Assembly (NCBI GenBank): GCA_022360015.1
Contig: JAKSDQ010000288.1
Location: forward strand, 62,001-126,000
DNA length: 64,000 nt
Source of the DNA: Cytophagales bacterium
GTDB lineage: Bacteria; Bacteroidota; Bacteroidia; Cytophagales; Cyclobacteriaceae
Direction of reading: 5' to 3'
The notes under the pieces: generated by a model
The model's database searches: none
What the model saw: the letters and a program-made list of their open reading frames with translations, nothing else
Told to the model about the DNA's origin: nothing
Translations under genes and position numbers: made by a program
Shown: positions 23,948 through 34,600 of the stretch, one piece after another
Layout: each line of letters starts with the position of its first letter
How positions within the stretch are numbered: position 1 is the first letter of the stretch

Positions 23948-25051
23948 ATGTCTTCATCCTTAAGTCACCGCCTGATCTCACTGGATGCCATGAGAGGTTT
24001 TACCATTGCGGCTATGATCATCGTCAATGATCCGGGTTCATGGGACCATGTCTACGCACCATTACTACACAAAGACTGGAACGGGATCACTCCCACAGAC
24101 TTTATCTACCCGTTTTTCCTTTTTATCGTCGGTGTTTCTATCGCCCTCGCTTATCAAAAAAGGCTGGATAAAAATGCGGATAAAGGGGATCTTGTGAAAA
24201 AAATAGTAATGAGAAGTCTGAAAATATTCGCCCTGGGTATTTTCCTTTGGCTATGGCCTGATTTTGATTTCAGTTCTGTGCGTTGGGCGGGGGTACTTCA
24301 ACGTATAGCATTGGTATTTCTGCCTTGTGGTATGCTGTTTTTGTATACAAACTGGCAACAACAACTGAAAATTGGGGCAGGCATTTTATTGGCATACTGG
24401 ATTATCATGGCATACCTACCCGTACCTGGCATCGGAGCGCCTGACTTGTCAGTACCAGAAAAAAACTGGGCTCATTTTATCGATAACAAGCTGCTTCCGG
24501 GAGTGCTCTGGCAAAAAACATGGGATCCGGAAGGAATTCTGAGCACCTTCCCAGCGATCGTTACAGGAATCACCGGCATGCTAATAGGAAGAATTATTTT
24601 AGACATCAAAGATGATTTCAAAAAACTTACCTGGATATTCTTTTCAGGATGGGCGATGGTGGTCGTTGGAGGAATCTGGAATTGGTTTTTTCCTATCAAT
24701 AAACCCATCTGGACAAGCTCGTATGTGATGTATACTTCAGGGCTGGCGGCACTGAGCCTGGCTGCTTTTATGTTGATTGTAGACATGAAGGGTATCAAAA
24801 GATGGACAACATTAGGCAGGATTTACGGCGCCAATGCTATCGCTTCCTATGTTTTGGCCGGAATGCTGACATTGATATTTTATCATAATGTATTTGGTGG
24901 TGTGGGGTTAAATGAGCTATTCATGAAAACGGCCACTGGCATTGGTTTTTCTTCCAAACTCGCGTCTCTTTTTTATGCCATTCTATATATGTTAATTATT
25001 TACATACCTACTTACATCCTCTACAAAAAGAAAATTTTCATCAAAGTCTAG
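23948..25051 (+). CDS. NagX-like membrane acyltransferase (DUF5009/HGSNAT type)
   Basis: 367 residues with about ten membrane segments. It opens RLISLDAMRGFTIAAMIIVND, the typical start of the heparan-alpha-glucosaminide N-acetyltransferase/NagX group. FIYPFFLFIVGVSIALAY and the RWAGVLQRIAL segment agree. Related proteins move an acetyl group onto amino sugars across the inner membrane, and nagX genes cluster with chitin and GlcNAc use. It lies 9 bases after the GH20 gene and 12 bases before the SIS gene, so co-transcription is very likely. Substrate specificity is inferred from context only. Confidence 0.85.
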   Translation: MSSSLSHRLISLDAMRGFTIAAMIIVNDPGSWDHVYAPLLHKDWNGITPTDFIYPFFLFIVGVSIALAYQKRLDKNADKGDLVKKIVMRSLKIFALGIFLWLWPDFDFSSVRWAGVLQRIALVFLPCGMLFLYTNWQQQLKIGAGILLAYWIIMAYLPVPGIGAPDLSVPEKNWAHFIDNKLLPGVLWQKTWDPEGILSTFPAIVTGITGMLIGRIILDIKDDFKKLTWIFFSGWAMVVVGGIWNWFFPINKPIWTSSYVMYTSGLAALSLAAFMLIVDMKGIKRWTTLGRIYGANAIASYVLAGMLTLIFYHNVFGGVGLNELFMKTATGIGFSSKLASLFYAILYMLIIYIPTYILYKKKIFIKV

Positions 25052-25063
25052 AAACCATAATAC

Positions 25064-25780
25064 ATGTTTGAATATCTGGATAAAATCAAAGCGCATTTGG
25101 ACACCATGGTGCGTAACGAGGCTGCAAACATCAATCTGGCGGCTGACTGGATCGCCCAAACTTTAATTGATGACCGACTGATCCATACCTTTGGTACAGG
25201 GCATTCGCACATGATAGGGCTGGAATTATTCGTGCGGGCCGGGGGGCTGGCCAACGTGAATGCCATGCTGGACAGCATTGTTATGACCAGCGAGGGCGCG
25301 AGGCGCAGTGCCGAAATAGAACGGATTGAGGGAATTTCCAATATCATCTGGGATCAACACAAAATTCATGCAAAGGATGTAATGATCATTATTTCCAACT
25401 CCGGAAGAAACGCCATGCCTATTGAAATGGCGATGCGGGCCAAATCCGAGGGCTTAAAGGTCATTGGAATCACCTCACTGACACAATCAAAAAAATATCC
25501 TTCCAGACACTCCAGCGGAAAGAAGCTGTTTGAAATCGTTGACATCGTTCTGGACAATCATGTTCCTTCAGGTGACGGATTAATGCGAATAGATGGCAAC
25601 CTCACCGGGCCGATTTCTTCTGTAGCAGGTATTACACTGGTCAACCTGCTTGCTACAGAAGGCATGAAAAAGGCGGCGGAGCGTCAGATAAAACTGCCTG
25701 TCTATTTCAGCCAAAATATCGATGGTCTTAGCAACGAGGAATTATACGACTTGTTTGAGGGCCGGATCAAACACCTTTAG
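25064..25780 (+). CDS. SIS domain phosphosugar-binding protein
   Basis: 238 residues with one SIS (sugar isomerase) fold: [22 protein letters not shown] is the first phosphate loop, [22 protein letters not shown] the Ser/Gly-rich phosphosugar loop, and [15 protein letters not shown] the next strand. The pattern is that of the UPF0309-type SIS proteins. Third in the GH20/NagX operon, it probably handles an amino-sugar phosphate, as an isomerase or etherase-like enzyme. The exact reaction is not known. Its stop overlaps by 4 bases the end of metG on the other strand. Confidence 0.85.
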   Translation: MFEYLDKIKAHLDTMVRNEAANINLAADWIAQTLIDDRLIHTFGTGHSHMIGLELFVRAGGLANVNAMLDSIVMTSEGARRSAEIERIEGISNIIWDQHKIHAKDVMIIISNSGRNAMPIEMAMRAKSEGLKVIGITSLTQSKKYPSRHSSGKKLFEIVDIVLDNHVPSGDGLMRIDGNLTGPISSVAGITLVNLLATEGMKKAAERQIKLPVYFSQNIDGLSNEELYDLFEGRIKHL

Positions 25781-27825
25781 CTAATTACACCCCCGTTTTC
25801 CATGGCTTTTTCGGGTTTGATAAATGACAGCGATCCGTCCGGATTTTCAGCCATCAGGATCATGCCTTGCGACTCGATACCCATGATAGCCCTGGGGGCG
25901 AGGTTAACCAACATGCAAACTTGTTTGCCCAATATAGCATCAGGATCATAGTATTCAGCAATACCGCTGACCACAATCCGCTCGTCCAGCCCCGTATCTA
26001 TGGTTAACTTCAAAAGCTTTTTTGATTTTTTAATCTTCTCTGCGGACTTAATAGTGCCCACCCGCATATCCATCTTCACAAAATCATCAAAGGCTATTTC
26101 GCCTTTAGCGGGGGTAATCGTTTTACTGGCAATTTCATTGGCTTTTTTGGTTTCTTCCAATTTCCGAATCTGTGCCTGAATGATGTTATCATCGATTTTC
26201 TCAAATAAAAGCTCCCCCTCGTTGATGTGATCACCGGAATCGATCAGGGTAGTATTGCCGGCCTGTGCCCAGGTTGGGTTTTTCAAACCTAATATATCGT
26301 ACAGTTTTTTAGCGGTGAATGGCAAAAACGGCTCCGACACGATGGCGAGATTGGCCGCGATTTGCAAACTGATATTCAGGATGGTTTGTACCCGTTCTTC
26401 ATCTTCGTTGATCAATTTCCAGGGCTCGGTATCGGCCAGATATTTATTGCCCAGCCTGGCCAAATCCATCATTTGTGTTAAGCCATCCCTGAATTTATAA
26501 TTTTCGATCGATTTTCCTATTTCTTCCGGAAATGTCAGTAATTTGTCGATCACTTGCTCATCCACCGGGGCAAGATGGCCCTTAGGGGGTACTTCACCTT
26601 TAAAATATTTGTGGGTCAGTACCACGGCTCTATTGATAAAATTGCCATAAATCGCTACCAACTCATTGTTGTTGCGTGCCTGAAAATCTTTCCAGGTAAA
26701 ATCATTGTCCTTGGTTTCAGGCGCGTTGGCGCACAATACATACCTTAGAACATCTTCTTTCCCGGGAAAATCATCCAGGTATTCGTGCAACCAAACCGCC
26801 CAGTTGCGGGAGGTGGATATTTTGTTGCCCTCGAGGTTCATAAATTCATTGGCAGGCACATTGTCCGGCATAATAAAGCCTCCCAGGGCTTTTAGAACGG
26901 CCGGGAATATGATGCAGTGAAAAACAATGTTATCTTTACCGATAAAATGTATGAGCTTGGTATCTTCGGATTGCCAGTAAGGCCGCCAGTCTTTTCCATT
27001 AGCATCTGCCCATTCTTTGGTCGCAGAAATATATCCGATGGGCGCATCAAACCAAACGTAAAGCACTTTTCCCTCGTTGCCCTCGATCGGCACCTTGATA
27101 CCCCAATCCAAATCCCGGGTCATGGCCCTGGGTTGCAATCCCTGATCAAGCCATGATTTACACTGCCCGTACACATTGGATTTCCACTCTTTGTGCCCTT
27201 CCAGAATCCACTCCCTGAGCCATGTCTCATACTCATTGAGTGGAAAGAACCAATGTTTAGTCTCCTTCAGTACCGGTTTCTCACCGCTGATAGCTGATCT
27301 CGGATTGATTAATTCCGAAGGGCTCAAAGAAGTCCCACAATTCTCACATTGGTCGCCATACGCATCCTCATAGCCACAGTTGGGACACGTTCCCATAATG
27401 TAACGATCTGCCAGAAATTCCTGGTTCTTCTCATCGTAATATTGCTCGGAGGTCCTTTCTACAAATTTATGGTCATCGTATAGTCTTTTGAACAAATCTG
27501 CCGCGGTGCTGTGATGCACTTCCGATGATGTACGGGAGTAATGGTCAAAGCTGATTCCGAATTCCTCAAACGACCTTTTTATAATCTCATGATATTTATC
27601 AACAATCTTTTGAGGGGTAACACGCTCTTTCCTGGCCCTGATTGTAATAGGCACCCCATGTTCATCGCTGCCGCAGACAAACGCTACCTCTTTTTCATTG
27701 GACCTCAGGTATCTTACAAAAATATCAGATGGCACATACACACCAGCCAGGTGACCGATGTGAACCGGACCATTTGCATAGGGCAAGGCGGAGGTAACTG
27801 TATATCTTTTTATTTCTGACAACAT
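25777..27825 (-). CDS. metG: methionine--tRNA ligase
   Basis: 682 residues from the ATG at 27825. A frame extension with TTG 24 bases upstream would include the promoter box, so it is rejected. The HIGH motif PVHIGH is at 20-25. The zinc knuckle [18 protein letters not shown] belongs to the four-cysteine class. The KMSKS equivalent reads [10 protein letters not shown]-terminal tRNA-binding (EMAP-like) domain runs from about 585, with [22 protein letters not shown]. It charges initiator and elongator tRNA-Met. A -7 box lies 21 bases upstream of the start. Confidence 0.95.
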   Translation of the reverse strand: MLSEIKRYTVTSALPYANGPVHIGHLAGVYVPSDIFVRYLRSNEKEVAFVCGSDEHGVPITIRARKERVTPQKIVDKYHEIIKRSFEEFGISFDHYSRTSSEVHHSTAADLFKRLYDDHKFVERTSEQYYDEKNQEFLADRYIMGTCPNCGYEDAYGDQCENCGTSLSPSELINPRSAISGEKPVLKETKHWFFPLNEYETWLREWILEGHKEWKSNVYGQCKSWLDQGLQPRAMTRDLDWGIKVPIEGNEGKVLYVWFDAPIGYISATKEWADANGKDWRPYWQSEDTKLIHFIGKDNIVFHCIIFPAVLKALGGFIMPDNVPANEFMNLEGNKISTSRNWAVWLHEYLDDFPGKEDVLRYVLCANAPETKDNDFTWKDFQARNNNELVAIYGNFINRAVVLTHKYFKGEVPPKGHLAPVDEQVIDKLLTFPEEIGKSIENYKFRDGLTQMMDLARLGNKYLADTEPWKLINEDEERVQTILNISLQIAANLAIVSEPFLPFTAKKLYDILGLKNPTWAQAGNTTLIDSGDHINEGELLFEKIDDNIIQAQIRKLEETKKANEIASKTITPAKGEIAFDDFVKMDMRVGTIKSAEKIKKSKKLLKLTIDTGLDERIVVSGIAEYYDPDAILGKQVCMLVNLAPRAIMGIESQGMILMAENPDGSLSFIKPEKAMENGGVIS

Positions 27826-27846
27826 AAACGATTGTTTAAACTTCGG

Positions 27847-27854
27847 CAAAGATA
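27847..27854 (-). promoter_or_regulatory. -7 box of the metG promoter
   Basis: TATCTTTG on the minus strand, matching TAnnTTTG, 21 bases before the metG ATG. No TTG lies at the ideal distance upstream, so only the -7 half is supported. Confidence 0.45.
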
Positions 27855-27921
27855 AAAAGAATTTAGGCTTGTGATAACTTACCCTGGCAATTATTGCAAA
27901 GCGAATGAAACCAGCATTGTA

Positions 27922-30492
27922 TCATAACTGCAACACCTTTTGCTTAATAGCCTCATTTTGGAGATTGGGCAAAATGATCTCGAATGTTGTATCGTTGACC
28001 GGCTTGGTCAGTGCAATGCTACCACCCAGCCTTTCAATTGATTTTTTGGTAAGATAAAGCCCTAACCCATAATTCAGACTTGAGCGCTCGGTGCCCTGAA
28101 AAAACATGTTAAAAATCTTGTCTACCACTTCCTCGGAAAAACCTAATCCATTGTCTGAGACTGTAAATTTCACAAAATGACCATTGATTTTACGCACTTT
28201 GATATTAATACATGGGTGTTCGCATGCACCATGGACATAAGCATTTTCGATCAGATTTTGCATGGCGGTCTTAAACAGCACACGGTCAGTTGTCCATTTT
28301 AACCTGGCCGGTATATCATAGACAAGATTGACCTGAAAAGTAAGGTTTTTGTTCCTGAATTCTTCCACATAACTCTTTAATTCTTCCTTAACGACAAATT
28401 CCTCAGATTTAAAACGATGCTGATAAATATCATGGACCGTCAACAGCCGTGATAGCATAGCATTCATCTCAAAAGCCACCTTGCCTAACAAATCAAAATA
28501 TTTTCTTGAAATACTTTCTTTCGCTTCCAGCATGCCGAGATTAACCACACCAACCAGCCGGGTAATAGGACCCCGTAAGTCATGAGAAGCCCGGTAGATA
28601 AAATTATCCAACTCCTTATTAGACTGCCGCAGATCACTTATGGCCTTTTCACGGACTGTTACATTATTGGCAATAGACAATATGGACTCAAGTCTCCCTT
28701 CCTCATTAAACAGTATCGAATTACTCCATTCAACATCCAGCAATGAGCCGTTTTTATGATAGTTTTTGTTTTTGTAAAAGTTTCTGGGTTTTTGCCCCGT
28801 AAGCAATTCCGCGAAAATCTTATCGATCGAATCCTTATGGTCTTTCTTTATCAAAGGCAAATCTTGTATATGACGGCCAATTACCTCAGAGGCTTTCCAC
28901 CCAAACATCTTTTCCGCCTGGCTGGACCACCTGATCAATTCCATCTTATCATTCCATTCCAACACGGCGAGAGGGGTATTGTCAATGTGAAACGATAACT
29001 TGTGGTAAGTCCTTTTCAGCTCAGTGGTTCTCAGGTCAATCAGGGTTTCCAGTTTTTCATTGGCTCCTCTCAGGGCTTTATTTTTTGCTTCAATTGTTTT
29101 TCTTGCCTTTTCAAGCTCCACATTATTGTCTTTAATTATTTCACTCTGATCCTCCAGGGCAGACTTTTGTTTGCTGATCTCAGCATATTGTTTTTCCAGC
29201 AACTTATTAGCCTGCTTTTTAGTTTTGTATCGGTAATAAATTAAAGCTGTAACCAATATGATAAGGAATGTTGAAAATCCTAAAATCAACAACAGATTCG
29301 AAGTAAGCTTATTGATCTGGTCTTTGTAAGCTGCATTTTCATTCAACTGTTTTTTTTCTTTGGTCAGCAGGGCTATTTCTTTTTCCTTTTGTTCAAATTC
29401 CAGGTTGGCCTTTAGCTCAGCAGTCTTCCTCGCCCTTTCCTCGCCAAATAAGGTATCCTTTAAAGCCACATATTGCTTATAATATTTGATCGATTCATCG
29501 TAATAACCATATTCCTCATATACCTCAGCCATTGTTTTATTAGCCCTGGCTATAAATGATTTGCTGCTAATCGCCTTTGCAGTATTCAGCGCCTTATCGA
29601 TATATTCCAGCGCCTTTACATGTTCTTGCATGTAAAAATAAGAGCGTCCAATTTTCATATCCATCTCAAACAACGCCGTTTTATTATTTAGCTTCTCATA
29701 GATTTTGCGGGCTTCAAAAAAATAATTCAACGCACCGGCTCCAATTTTTTTTGTGAGATAAATTTCCCCAATATTACTCAGGTCATCGGCAACCTCCTTT
29801 TTAGTACCACTTTCACGTTGAAAATCCAGGGAGGTCTGATAAAAACTCAAAGCCTGATCAAAATCTTCTACCTTCAGAAATCCGTCGGCAATTTTCCGGG
29901 AGATTTTCCGGTCATTTTTATTGGCATCATAAATATCCAGGGCTTTCTTCTGAAAATAGTCAACAGTGTCGTTATCGCCCTTGTTCCAGTACAATTGCCA
30001 TAATCCTGTGTATACATTGGCGTGCAGCAGGGGGTGTTTGGAAATGCTGCGCAAACTCAAGGCCTTACCAAAATGGTTTTCGGCCCCTTCAAAATCATTG
30101 ATTAGCAGGAAAACATTCGCCAAATCCAGATGCCCCTGTATCATGCCCACTGTATCTTCTATCTGGGAAGCCAGTACCTCTGCTTTGTTGAAGTAAACAA
30201 GTGCCTGACTGTAGTCGCCCCGCATTACCGATATCTTAGCTTTGATTTCCAGTGCTGTTTTCAGCCCTTCGGGATAGTTCTCTTCAAGAGAAATAATGGC
30301 TGAGCTGTCAGCATAATAAAAGGCAAGGTCGGGCTCTTTTTCCAAAAAATGAAAAGCTATGCGGTTGTTGATGTCGACATTTTTTCTGGATAGGGAATCC
30401 GCAAAAGGATTTGCCGGTGGGAGGTCAAATGGGACTGCCAACCCTTTTATCGCAAAAAGGAAAATACATCCGGCTAAATTTAAAAAGTGCAT
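27922..30492 (-). CDS. TPR-PAS hybrid-type sensor histidine kinase
   Basis: 856 residues. A signal peptide (about 1-19) leads to about eight TPR repeats (40-355), then a membrane segment near 390-415, a coiled coil to about 490, and a PAS/PAC domain (500-615). HisKA has His637 in FIYRASHDLRGPITRL, and the ATPase domain has the N box QNLIENAYVHG, G1 DNGLGF and G2 GLGLYLTKKS. The TPR part is periplasmic and senses; the kinase part is cytoplasmic. There is no receiver domain and no neighbouring response regulator, so it is an orphan kinase. It is divergent from typA, with a 142-base gap between. Confidence 0.9.
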   Translation of the reverse strand: MHFLNLAGCIFLFAIKGLAVPFDLPPANPFADSLSRKNVDINNRIAFHFLEKEPDLAFYYADSSAIISLEENYPEGLKTALEIKAKISVMRGDYSQALVYFNKAEVLASQIEDTVGMIQGHLDLANVFLLINDFEGAENHFGKALSLRSISKHPLLHANVYTGLWQLYWNKGDNDTVDYFQKKALDIYDANKNDRKISRKIADGFLKVEDFDQALSFYQTSLDFQRESGTKKEVADDLSNIGEIYLTKKIGAGALNYFFEARKIYEKLNNKTALFEMDMKIGRSYFYMQEHVKALEYIDKALNTAKAISSKSFIARANKTMAEVYEEYGYYDESIKYYKQYVALKDTLFGEERARKTAELKANLEFEQKEKEIALLTKEKKQLNENAAYKDQINKLTSNLLLILGFSTFLIILVTALIYYRYKTKKQANKLLEKQYAEISKQKSALEDQSEIIKDNNVELEKARKTIEAKNKALRGANEKLETLIDLRTTELKRTYHKLSFHIDNTPLAVLEWNDKMELIRWSSQAEKMFGWKASEVIGRHIQDLPLIKKDHKDSIDKIFAELLTGQKPRNFYKNKNYHKNGSLLDVEWSNSILFNEEGRLESILSIANNVTVREKAISDLRQSNKELDNFIYRASHDLRGPITRLVGVVNLGMLEAKESISRKYFDLLGKVAFEMNAMLSRLLTVHDIYQHRFKSEEFVVKEELKSYVEEFRNKNLTFQVNLVYDIPARLKWTTDRVLFKTAMQNLIENAYVHGACEHPCINIKVRKINGHFVKFTVSDNGLGFSEEVVDKIFNMFFQGTERSSLNYGLGLYLTKKSIERLGGSIALTKPVNDTTFEIILPNLQNEAIKQKVLQL

Positions 30493-30606
30493 CTGCCTAG
30501 TTTGAAAAATATTGCATGAATTTAATAAAAAACTGCTATTAATACTACAGATAATAAATACTCTATTTATATGTTCCTCTTAAACCTATTTCTAATATCT
30601 ATTTAC

Positions 30607-30614
30607 TACCTTTG
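30607..30614 (+). promoter_or_regulatory. -7 box of the typA promoter
   Basis: TACCTTTG matches TAnnTTTG and ends 20 bases before the typA ATG. The -33 TTG is not obvious. The final G would be part of a GTG start if the longer typA frame were used, which argues for the shorter start. Confidence 0.5.
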
Positions 30615-30634
30615 TGATCTTTTTTATATTACCC

Positions 30635-32437
30635 ATGAAAAGTCTTAGAAACATCGCAATCATTGCACATGTCGACCACGGGAAAACTACCCTGGTTGAC
30701 AAAATAATCCATGAATCAAAAGTTTTGAGGGAAAACCAGGATAAGGGAGAGCTCATACTCGACAATAACGATCTGGAACGTGAAAGAGGTATTACCATCT
30801 TGTCAAAAAATGTATCAGTCAGGTATAATGGCATCAAAATAAATATAATTGACACACCCGGCCACGCCGATTTCGGAGGGGAAGTGGAACGGGTACTGAA
30901 AATGGCGGATGGGGTATTGCTGTTGGTAGATGCCTTCGAAGGGCCTATGCCACAAACACGTTTTGTGTTAAGTAAAGCCCTGGCTTTGGGGCTGAAACCT
31001 ATTGTTGTCATCAATAAGGTGGATAAGGAAAATTGCCGTCCGGAGGAAGTACAGGAACAGATTTTTGACCTGATGTTTAACCTGGATGCTACCGAGGAAC
31101 AACTGGATTTTGTTACCATTTACGGCTCTTCCAAGCAAGGATGGATGAGTCACGACTGGAAAAAACCTACAGACAGTGTGACAGATCTTTTGGATGAGAT
31201 TATTAAAACTATTCCTCCCCCTCCCGTAAAAGAGGGCATTCCCCAACTGCAGATAACCTCTTTGGATTTCTCTTCTTTTGTGGGCAGGATCGCCATTGGC
31301 AGGGTATACCAGGGAACATTAAAAGAAGGACAAGGGTTAGGGTTATGCAAAAGCGATGGGACAGTAAAAAAAGTAAAAGTAAAAGAATTACAGGTATTTG
31401 AAGGGTTAGGCAAAGAAAAAGTTCAGGAAGTAAGTGCAGGTGAAATCTGTGCGGTGGTAGGTATTGAAGGTTTTGATATTGGGGACACACTAACAGATTT
31501 TGAGCATCCGCAGCCGCTGCCCAGGATTGCTATTGATGAGCCGACCATGAGTATGCTTTTTACCATTAACAATTCCCCTTTCTATGGAAAGGAGGGCAAA
31601 TACGTCACCTCCCGTCATCTTCGCGAAAGACTTTATAAAGAAATTGAAAAAAATCTGGCTTTGAAAATTGAAGATACCGACTCGGAGGATAAATTTTTGG
31701 TTTATGGACGGGGAGTACTGCATTTGTCGGTGTTGATCGAAACCATGCGAAGGGAGGGTTACGAATTTCAGGTAGGCCAGCCGCAGGTTATCATAAAGGA
31801 AATTGATGGCGTGAAATGTGAACCGCTGGAACACCTCGTTGTCGATGTACCCGAGGAAAGTGCTGGCAAGGTGATAGAGTTGGTAACACAAAGAAAAGGT
31901 GAATTAACCATTATGGAGCCCAAAGGTGATTTACAACACCTGGAGTTTGACATCCCTGCAAGGGGCCTGATCGGATTGCGTAATCAGGTGCTGACAGCCA
32001 CTGCCGGAGAGGCGATCATGACACATCGGTTTAAAACTTATGAACCGATGAAAGGTGAAATTCCAGCCCGCATCAATGGTTCTTTAATCTCTATGGAAAC
32101 CGGTCCGGGAACCGCCTATTCAATTGACAAGCTCCAGGACCGTGGCATATTTTTTGTCGATCCGGGAGAAGATGTTTATATGGGGCAGGTTGTAGGCGAA
32201 CATAACCGGTCTAATGACCTTGTGGTTAACATCCGGAAAGGCAAAAAGCTTACCAACATGCGGGCGGCAGGCTCCGATGATAATTCCAAAATAGCCCCTA
32301 AAAAACAGTTTTCGCTGGAAGAGACTTTGGAATACATCAAAAAAGATGAGTATGTGGAAATTACCCCAAAATCTGTTCGTGTAAGAAAGATTTATCTGGA
32401 TGAAAATGAGCGGAAGAGAATGGCAGACAAAACCTAG
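30635..32437 (+). CDS. typA: translational GTPase TypA/BipA
   Basis: 600 residues from the ATG at 30635 (MKSLRNIAIIAHVDHGKTT). An in-frame GTG at 30614 overlaps the promoter box and is rejected. G1 AHVDHGKTT, G3 DTPGHADFGGEV and G4 NKVDKENCRP are intact. EF-G-like domains III and V and the TypA-specific C-terminal domain (GPGTAYSIDKLQDRGIFFV) follow. It is a ribosome-associated GTPase that helps late 50S assembly and growth under cold or stress. It converges with the DCC protein gene without a gap. Confidence 0.96.
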   Translation: MKSLRNIAIIAHVDHGKTTLVDKIIHESKVLRENQDKGELILDNNDLERERGITILSKNVSVRYNGIKINIIDTPGHADFGGEVERVLKMADGVLLLVDAFEGPMPQTRFVLSKALALGLKPIVVINKVDKENCRPEEVQEQIFDLMFNLDATEEQLDFVTIYGSSKQGWMSHDWKKPTDSVTDLLDEIIKTIPPPPVKEGIPQLQITSLDFSSFVGRIAIGRVYQGTLKEGQGLGLCKSDGTVKKVKVKELQVFEGLGKEKVQEVSAGEICAVVGIEGFDIGDTLTDFEHPQPLPRIAIDEPTMSMLFTINNSPFYGKEGKYVTSRHLRERLYKEIEKNLALKIEDTDSEDKFLVYGRGVLHLSVLIETMRREGYEFQVGQPQVIIKEIDGVKCEPLEHLVVDVPEESAGKVIELVTQRKGELTIMEPKGDLQHLEFDIPARGLIGLRNQVLTATAGEAIMTHRFKTYEPMKGEIPARINGSLISMETGPGTAYSIDKLQDRGIFFVDPGEDVYMGQVVGEHNRSNDLVVNIRKGKKLTNMRAAGSDDNSKIAPKKQFSLEETLEYIKKDEYVEITPKSVRVRKIYLDENERKRMADKT

Positions 32438-32845
32438 CTAATCCAAAAACCTGGCCCGCAGATCGGGTGTAGGAATCCAGCACTCGTCGGTACGACCAAA
32501 AATCTTGTACCGGTTGTTGGCTACGAGGCTGTAAAAAAAATCTCTTATAGGGGCCGGTATGATGATAAACATATAGAGCAACTGCCAGCCTTTGCCAAGC
32601 TTTTTAAATAGTTGGAGGGCGGCAGTGGATTTTTTGTAGTAACGGTCCCCTTCTACAAGAACAAATGACTCAAAATCTGTGGTTGGAAGTTGAAACTTTC
32701 GCAGCAATTGTTGCCCTGTATTTGATTGTAGTGAAGAAAACTTCAATTTGGCCTCAGGATCCCTTTTAATAACAAATTGAACCACCCCATTGCAAAGATT
32801 GCAAACACCATCGAACAATAACACCGGTTTCTCTATTTCTTTCAT
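32438..32845 (-). CDS. DCC family thiol-disulfide oxidoreductase-like protein (DUF393)
   Basis: 135 residues. The family signature FDGVCNLCNGVVQFVIKRDP near residue 11 gives the CxxC-type pair that names the group. The RDPEAKLKFSSLQ and DRYKIFGR segments also fit. The size is standard for the family, which is thought to be thioredoxin-like; substrates are not defined. No signal peptide, so it is cytoplasmic. It ends exactly where typA ends on the other strand. Confidence 0.88.
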   Translation of the reverse strand: MKEIEKPVLLFDGVCNLCNGVVQFVIKRDPEAKLKFSSLQSNTGQQLLRKFQLPTTDFESFVLVEGDRYYKKSTAALQLFKKLGKGWQLLYMFIIIPAPIRDFFYSLVANNRYKIFGRTDECWIPTPDLRARFLD

Positions 32846-32912
32846 GCCAATAAATTCTTCCTAAATTTACGGATTACTCAGACTTAGGTTAGCCTTAAAA
32901 CCGGTTCTGCTC

Positions 32913-33779
32913 CTAACTTTTGCTCCGCATTCCCTGCAGTTGATCCCACATTTCGGGTTTGATCATCTCCAGAAAGCTGAATTCCCCACCATTTTTAAGC
33001 CATTCACCCCCATCGATGGTAATAACCTCGCCATTAATATAGGCGGAAAAGTCCGACATAAGATAAGCGGCAAGATTTGCCAGTTCCCGGTGATCCCCCA
33101 CCCTTTTCAAAGGCACCCTTTGTGCGGGATCCAGCTTATCCTTCAGATCACCGGGCAACAATCTGCTCCAGGCTCCTTCGGTGGGAAATGGCCCTGGTGC
33201 TATGGCGTTGTTTCTGATCCCATATTTTGCCCATTCCACTGCCAGTGATCTTGTCATGGCCAACACCCCGGCCTTACCACATGCCGACGGCACAACATAC
33301 CCCGAACCCGTCCAGGCATAGGTAGTCACAATATTTAAAATCGTACCCGGTTGGCCATTAGCAATCCATTTTTTCCCTAGGGCCAATGTGAAGTTATAGC
33401 TACCCTTTAACACAATATCCACAACAGCATCAAAAGCACGGTGCGACAGCCTTTCGGTGGGGCTGATGAAATTCCCAGCAGCATTGTTCAATAAACCATG
33501 TACTGTTCCAAATTCGGTAACGGTACCTTCGATTACTTTTTCCACTTCCTCATAGTTGCGAACATCACAGGCTAACGGTAAAACACTTCCCCCCGTACTG
33601 GCACGCAATTCATCAGCCGCCTTTTCCAAAACCTCAGCCTTCCTGCTTGCAATCACGAGGTTAGCCCCCAGCTCCAGAAAGTATTGTCCCATAGATTTAC
33701 CTAATCCGGTGCCCCCGCCTGTAACGATAAGGGTCTTTCCTTTTAAGGCATCTTTCCTTAACATTCCTTCCTTGTACAT
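32913..33779 (-). CDS. SDR oxidoreductase of the 2,4-dienoyl-CoA reductase type
   Basis: 288 residues. The Rossmann loop TGGGTGLGKSMG binds NADP(H). NNAAGNFISPTERLS and GSGYVVPSACGKAGV match the mitochondrial DECR1 pattern closely. The catalytic set Tyr154, Ser165 and Lys169 keeps the DECR1 spacing instead of the usual SDR YxxxK. So it probably reduces 2,4-dienoyl-CoA during oxidation of unsaturated fatty acids, in the cytoplasm. It is not the flavin-containing FadH of E. coli. No other beta-oxidation gene lies next to it, so the substrate is assigned by family only. Confidence 0.85.
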   Translation of the reverse strand: MYKEGMLRKDALKGKTLIVTGGGTGLGKSMGQYFLELGANLVIASRKAEVLEKAADELRASTGGSVLPLACDVRNYEEVEKVIEGTVTEFGTVHGLLNNAAGNFISPTERLSHRAFDAVVDIVLKGSYNFTLALGKKWIANGQPGTILNIVTTYAWTGSGYVVPSACGKAGVLAMTRSLAVEWAKYGIRNNAIAPGPFPTEGAWSRLLPGDLKDKLDPAQRVPLKRVGDHRELANLAAYLMSDFSAYINGEVITIDGGEWLKNGGEFSFLEMIKPEMWDQLQGMRSKS

Positions 33780-33884
33780 TGTTGCTCAGTTTATTTTAAT
33801 ATTTTGAATAGCTGCGTGGTGAGCCAAAATTAAGTAAATCAAATCGAAATATAGTAGGTATGCATAATAATTTTTTCAAAGATG

Positions 33885-34598
33885 TCACACGCCTTCATCA
33901 AAAGAGTCGGCCAGTATCAGCCTCGCAAGATACTGATCTGTTTCATCCACATACAGTATTTGTGCATACCAGCCATGGTCCCGGGCGATTTCCCGAAGCT
34001 TTGCCGGATCTATATACAACCAGTTAAACCACGCCCCTTTTTGATCTTTATACTGGTAACGATAACCTATTTCCCCGAAATAATGGCTGGCAGGCCAGGT
34101 CTTATCTTCATAAAAATAGGAAATATCGCTTGAGTCAAGCAATATTTGTCCCGAAGTTGATACCAGTTGCTTGGCATGCTCCAAAAACTTTTTCAGCCCA
34201 CCAATGGTACCCACCAAGCCCAGGCCATTCATCATCATCAAAATTGTATCAAAACGGTGCTCCTTCAATTCAAAAATATTTTCACATAACACCTTTTTTA
34301 CCCCTCTTTTTACCATTATTTCGGCCAGAGTCGGTTCTATTTCCAATGCGGTAACATCAAAATCCCTCTGTTGAAGTACCAGTGAGCAGGCACCTACCCC
34401 TGCCCCGGCATCCAAAACTTTTCCCCGGCAAAGATTCAATGCGTAAGTTTCCAATGAGCTAAAATCCTCTTCATCCCGGAATAAAACCTTTAAAGGCATT
34501 TCTTCCCGTATCCCGTAGCTGGTATCAATAAACAGCTTAACCCGGGGCTGAAAATTAAAGTAATCTAAAACAGCCTGGGCATAAGGATTGATAGCCAT
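33885..34598 (-). CDS. class I SAM-dependent methyltransferase
   Basis: 237 residues from the ATG at 34598 (MAINPYAQAVLDYFNF). A longer frame reaching back into the previous gene is unlikely. Motif I is VLDAGAGVGACSLVLQQ, followed by VTALEIEP and the motif DTILMMMNGLGLVG. It starts 2 bases after the stop of the upstream NTF2-like gene, so the two are translationally coupled. The substrate is unknown; the fold suits a small molecule rather than DNA or rRNA. Confidence 0.85.
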   Translation of the reverse strand: MAINPYAQAVLDYFNFQPRVKLFIDTSYGIREEMPLKVLFRDEEDFSSLETYALNLCRGKVLDAGAGVGACSLVLQQRDFDVTALEIEPTLAEIMVKRGVKKVLCENIFELKEHRFDTILMMMNGLGLVGTIGGLKKFLEHAKQLVSTSGQILLDSSDISYFYEDKTWPASHYFGEIGYRYQYKDQKGAWFNWLYIDPAKLREIARDHGWYAQILYVDETDQYLARLILADSFDEGV

Positions 34599-34600
34599 GA

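Noticed and set aside
27826-27849. Longer metG start at TTG 27849
   Set aside because: It would place the -7 box inside the coding region; the ATG at 27825 fits the family start.
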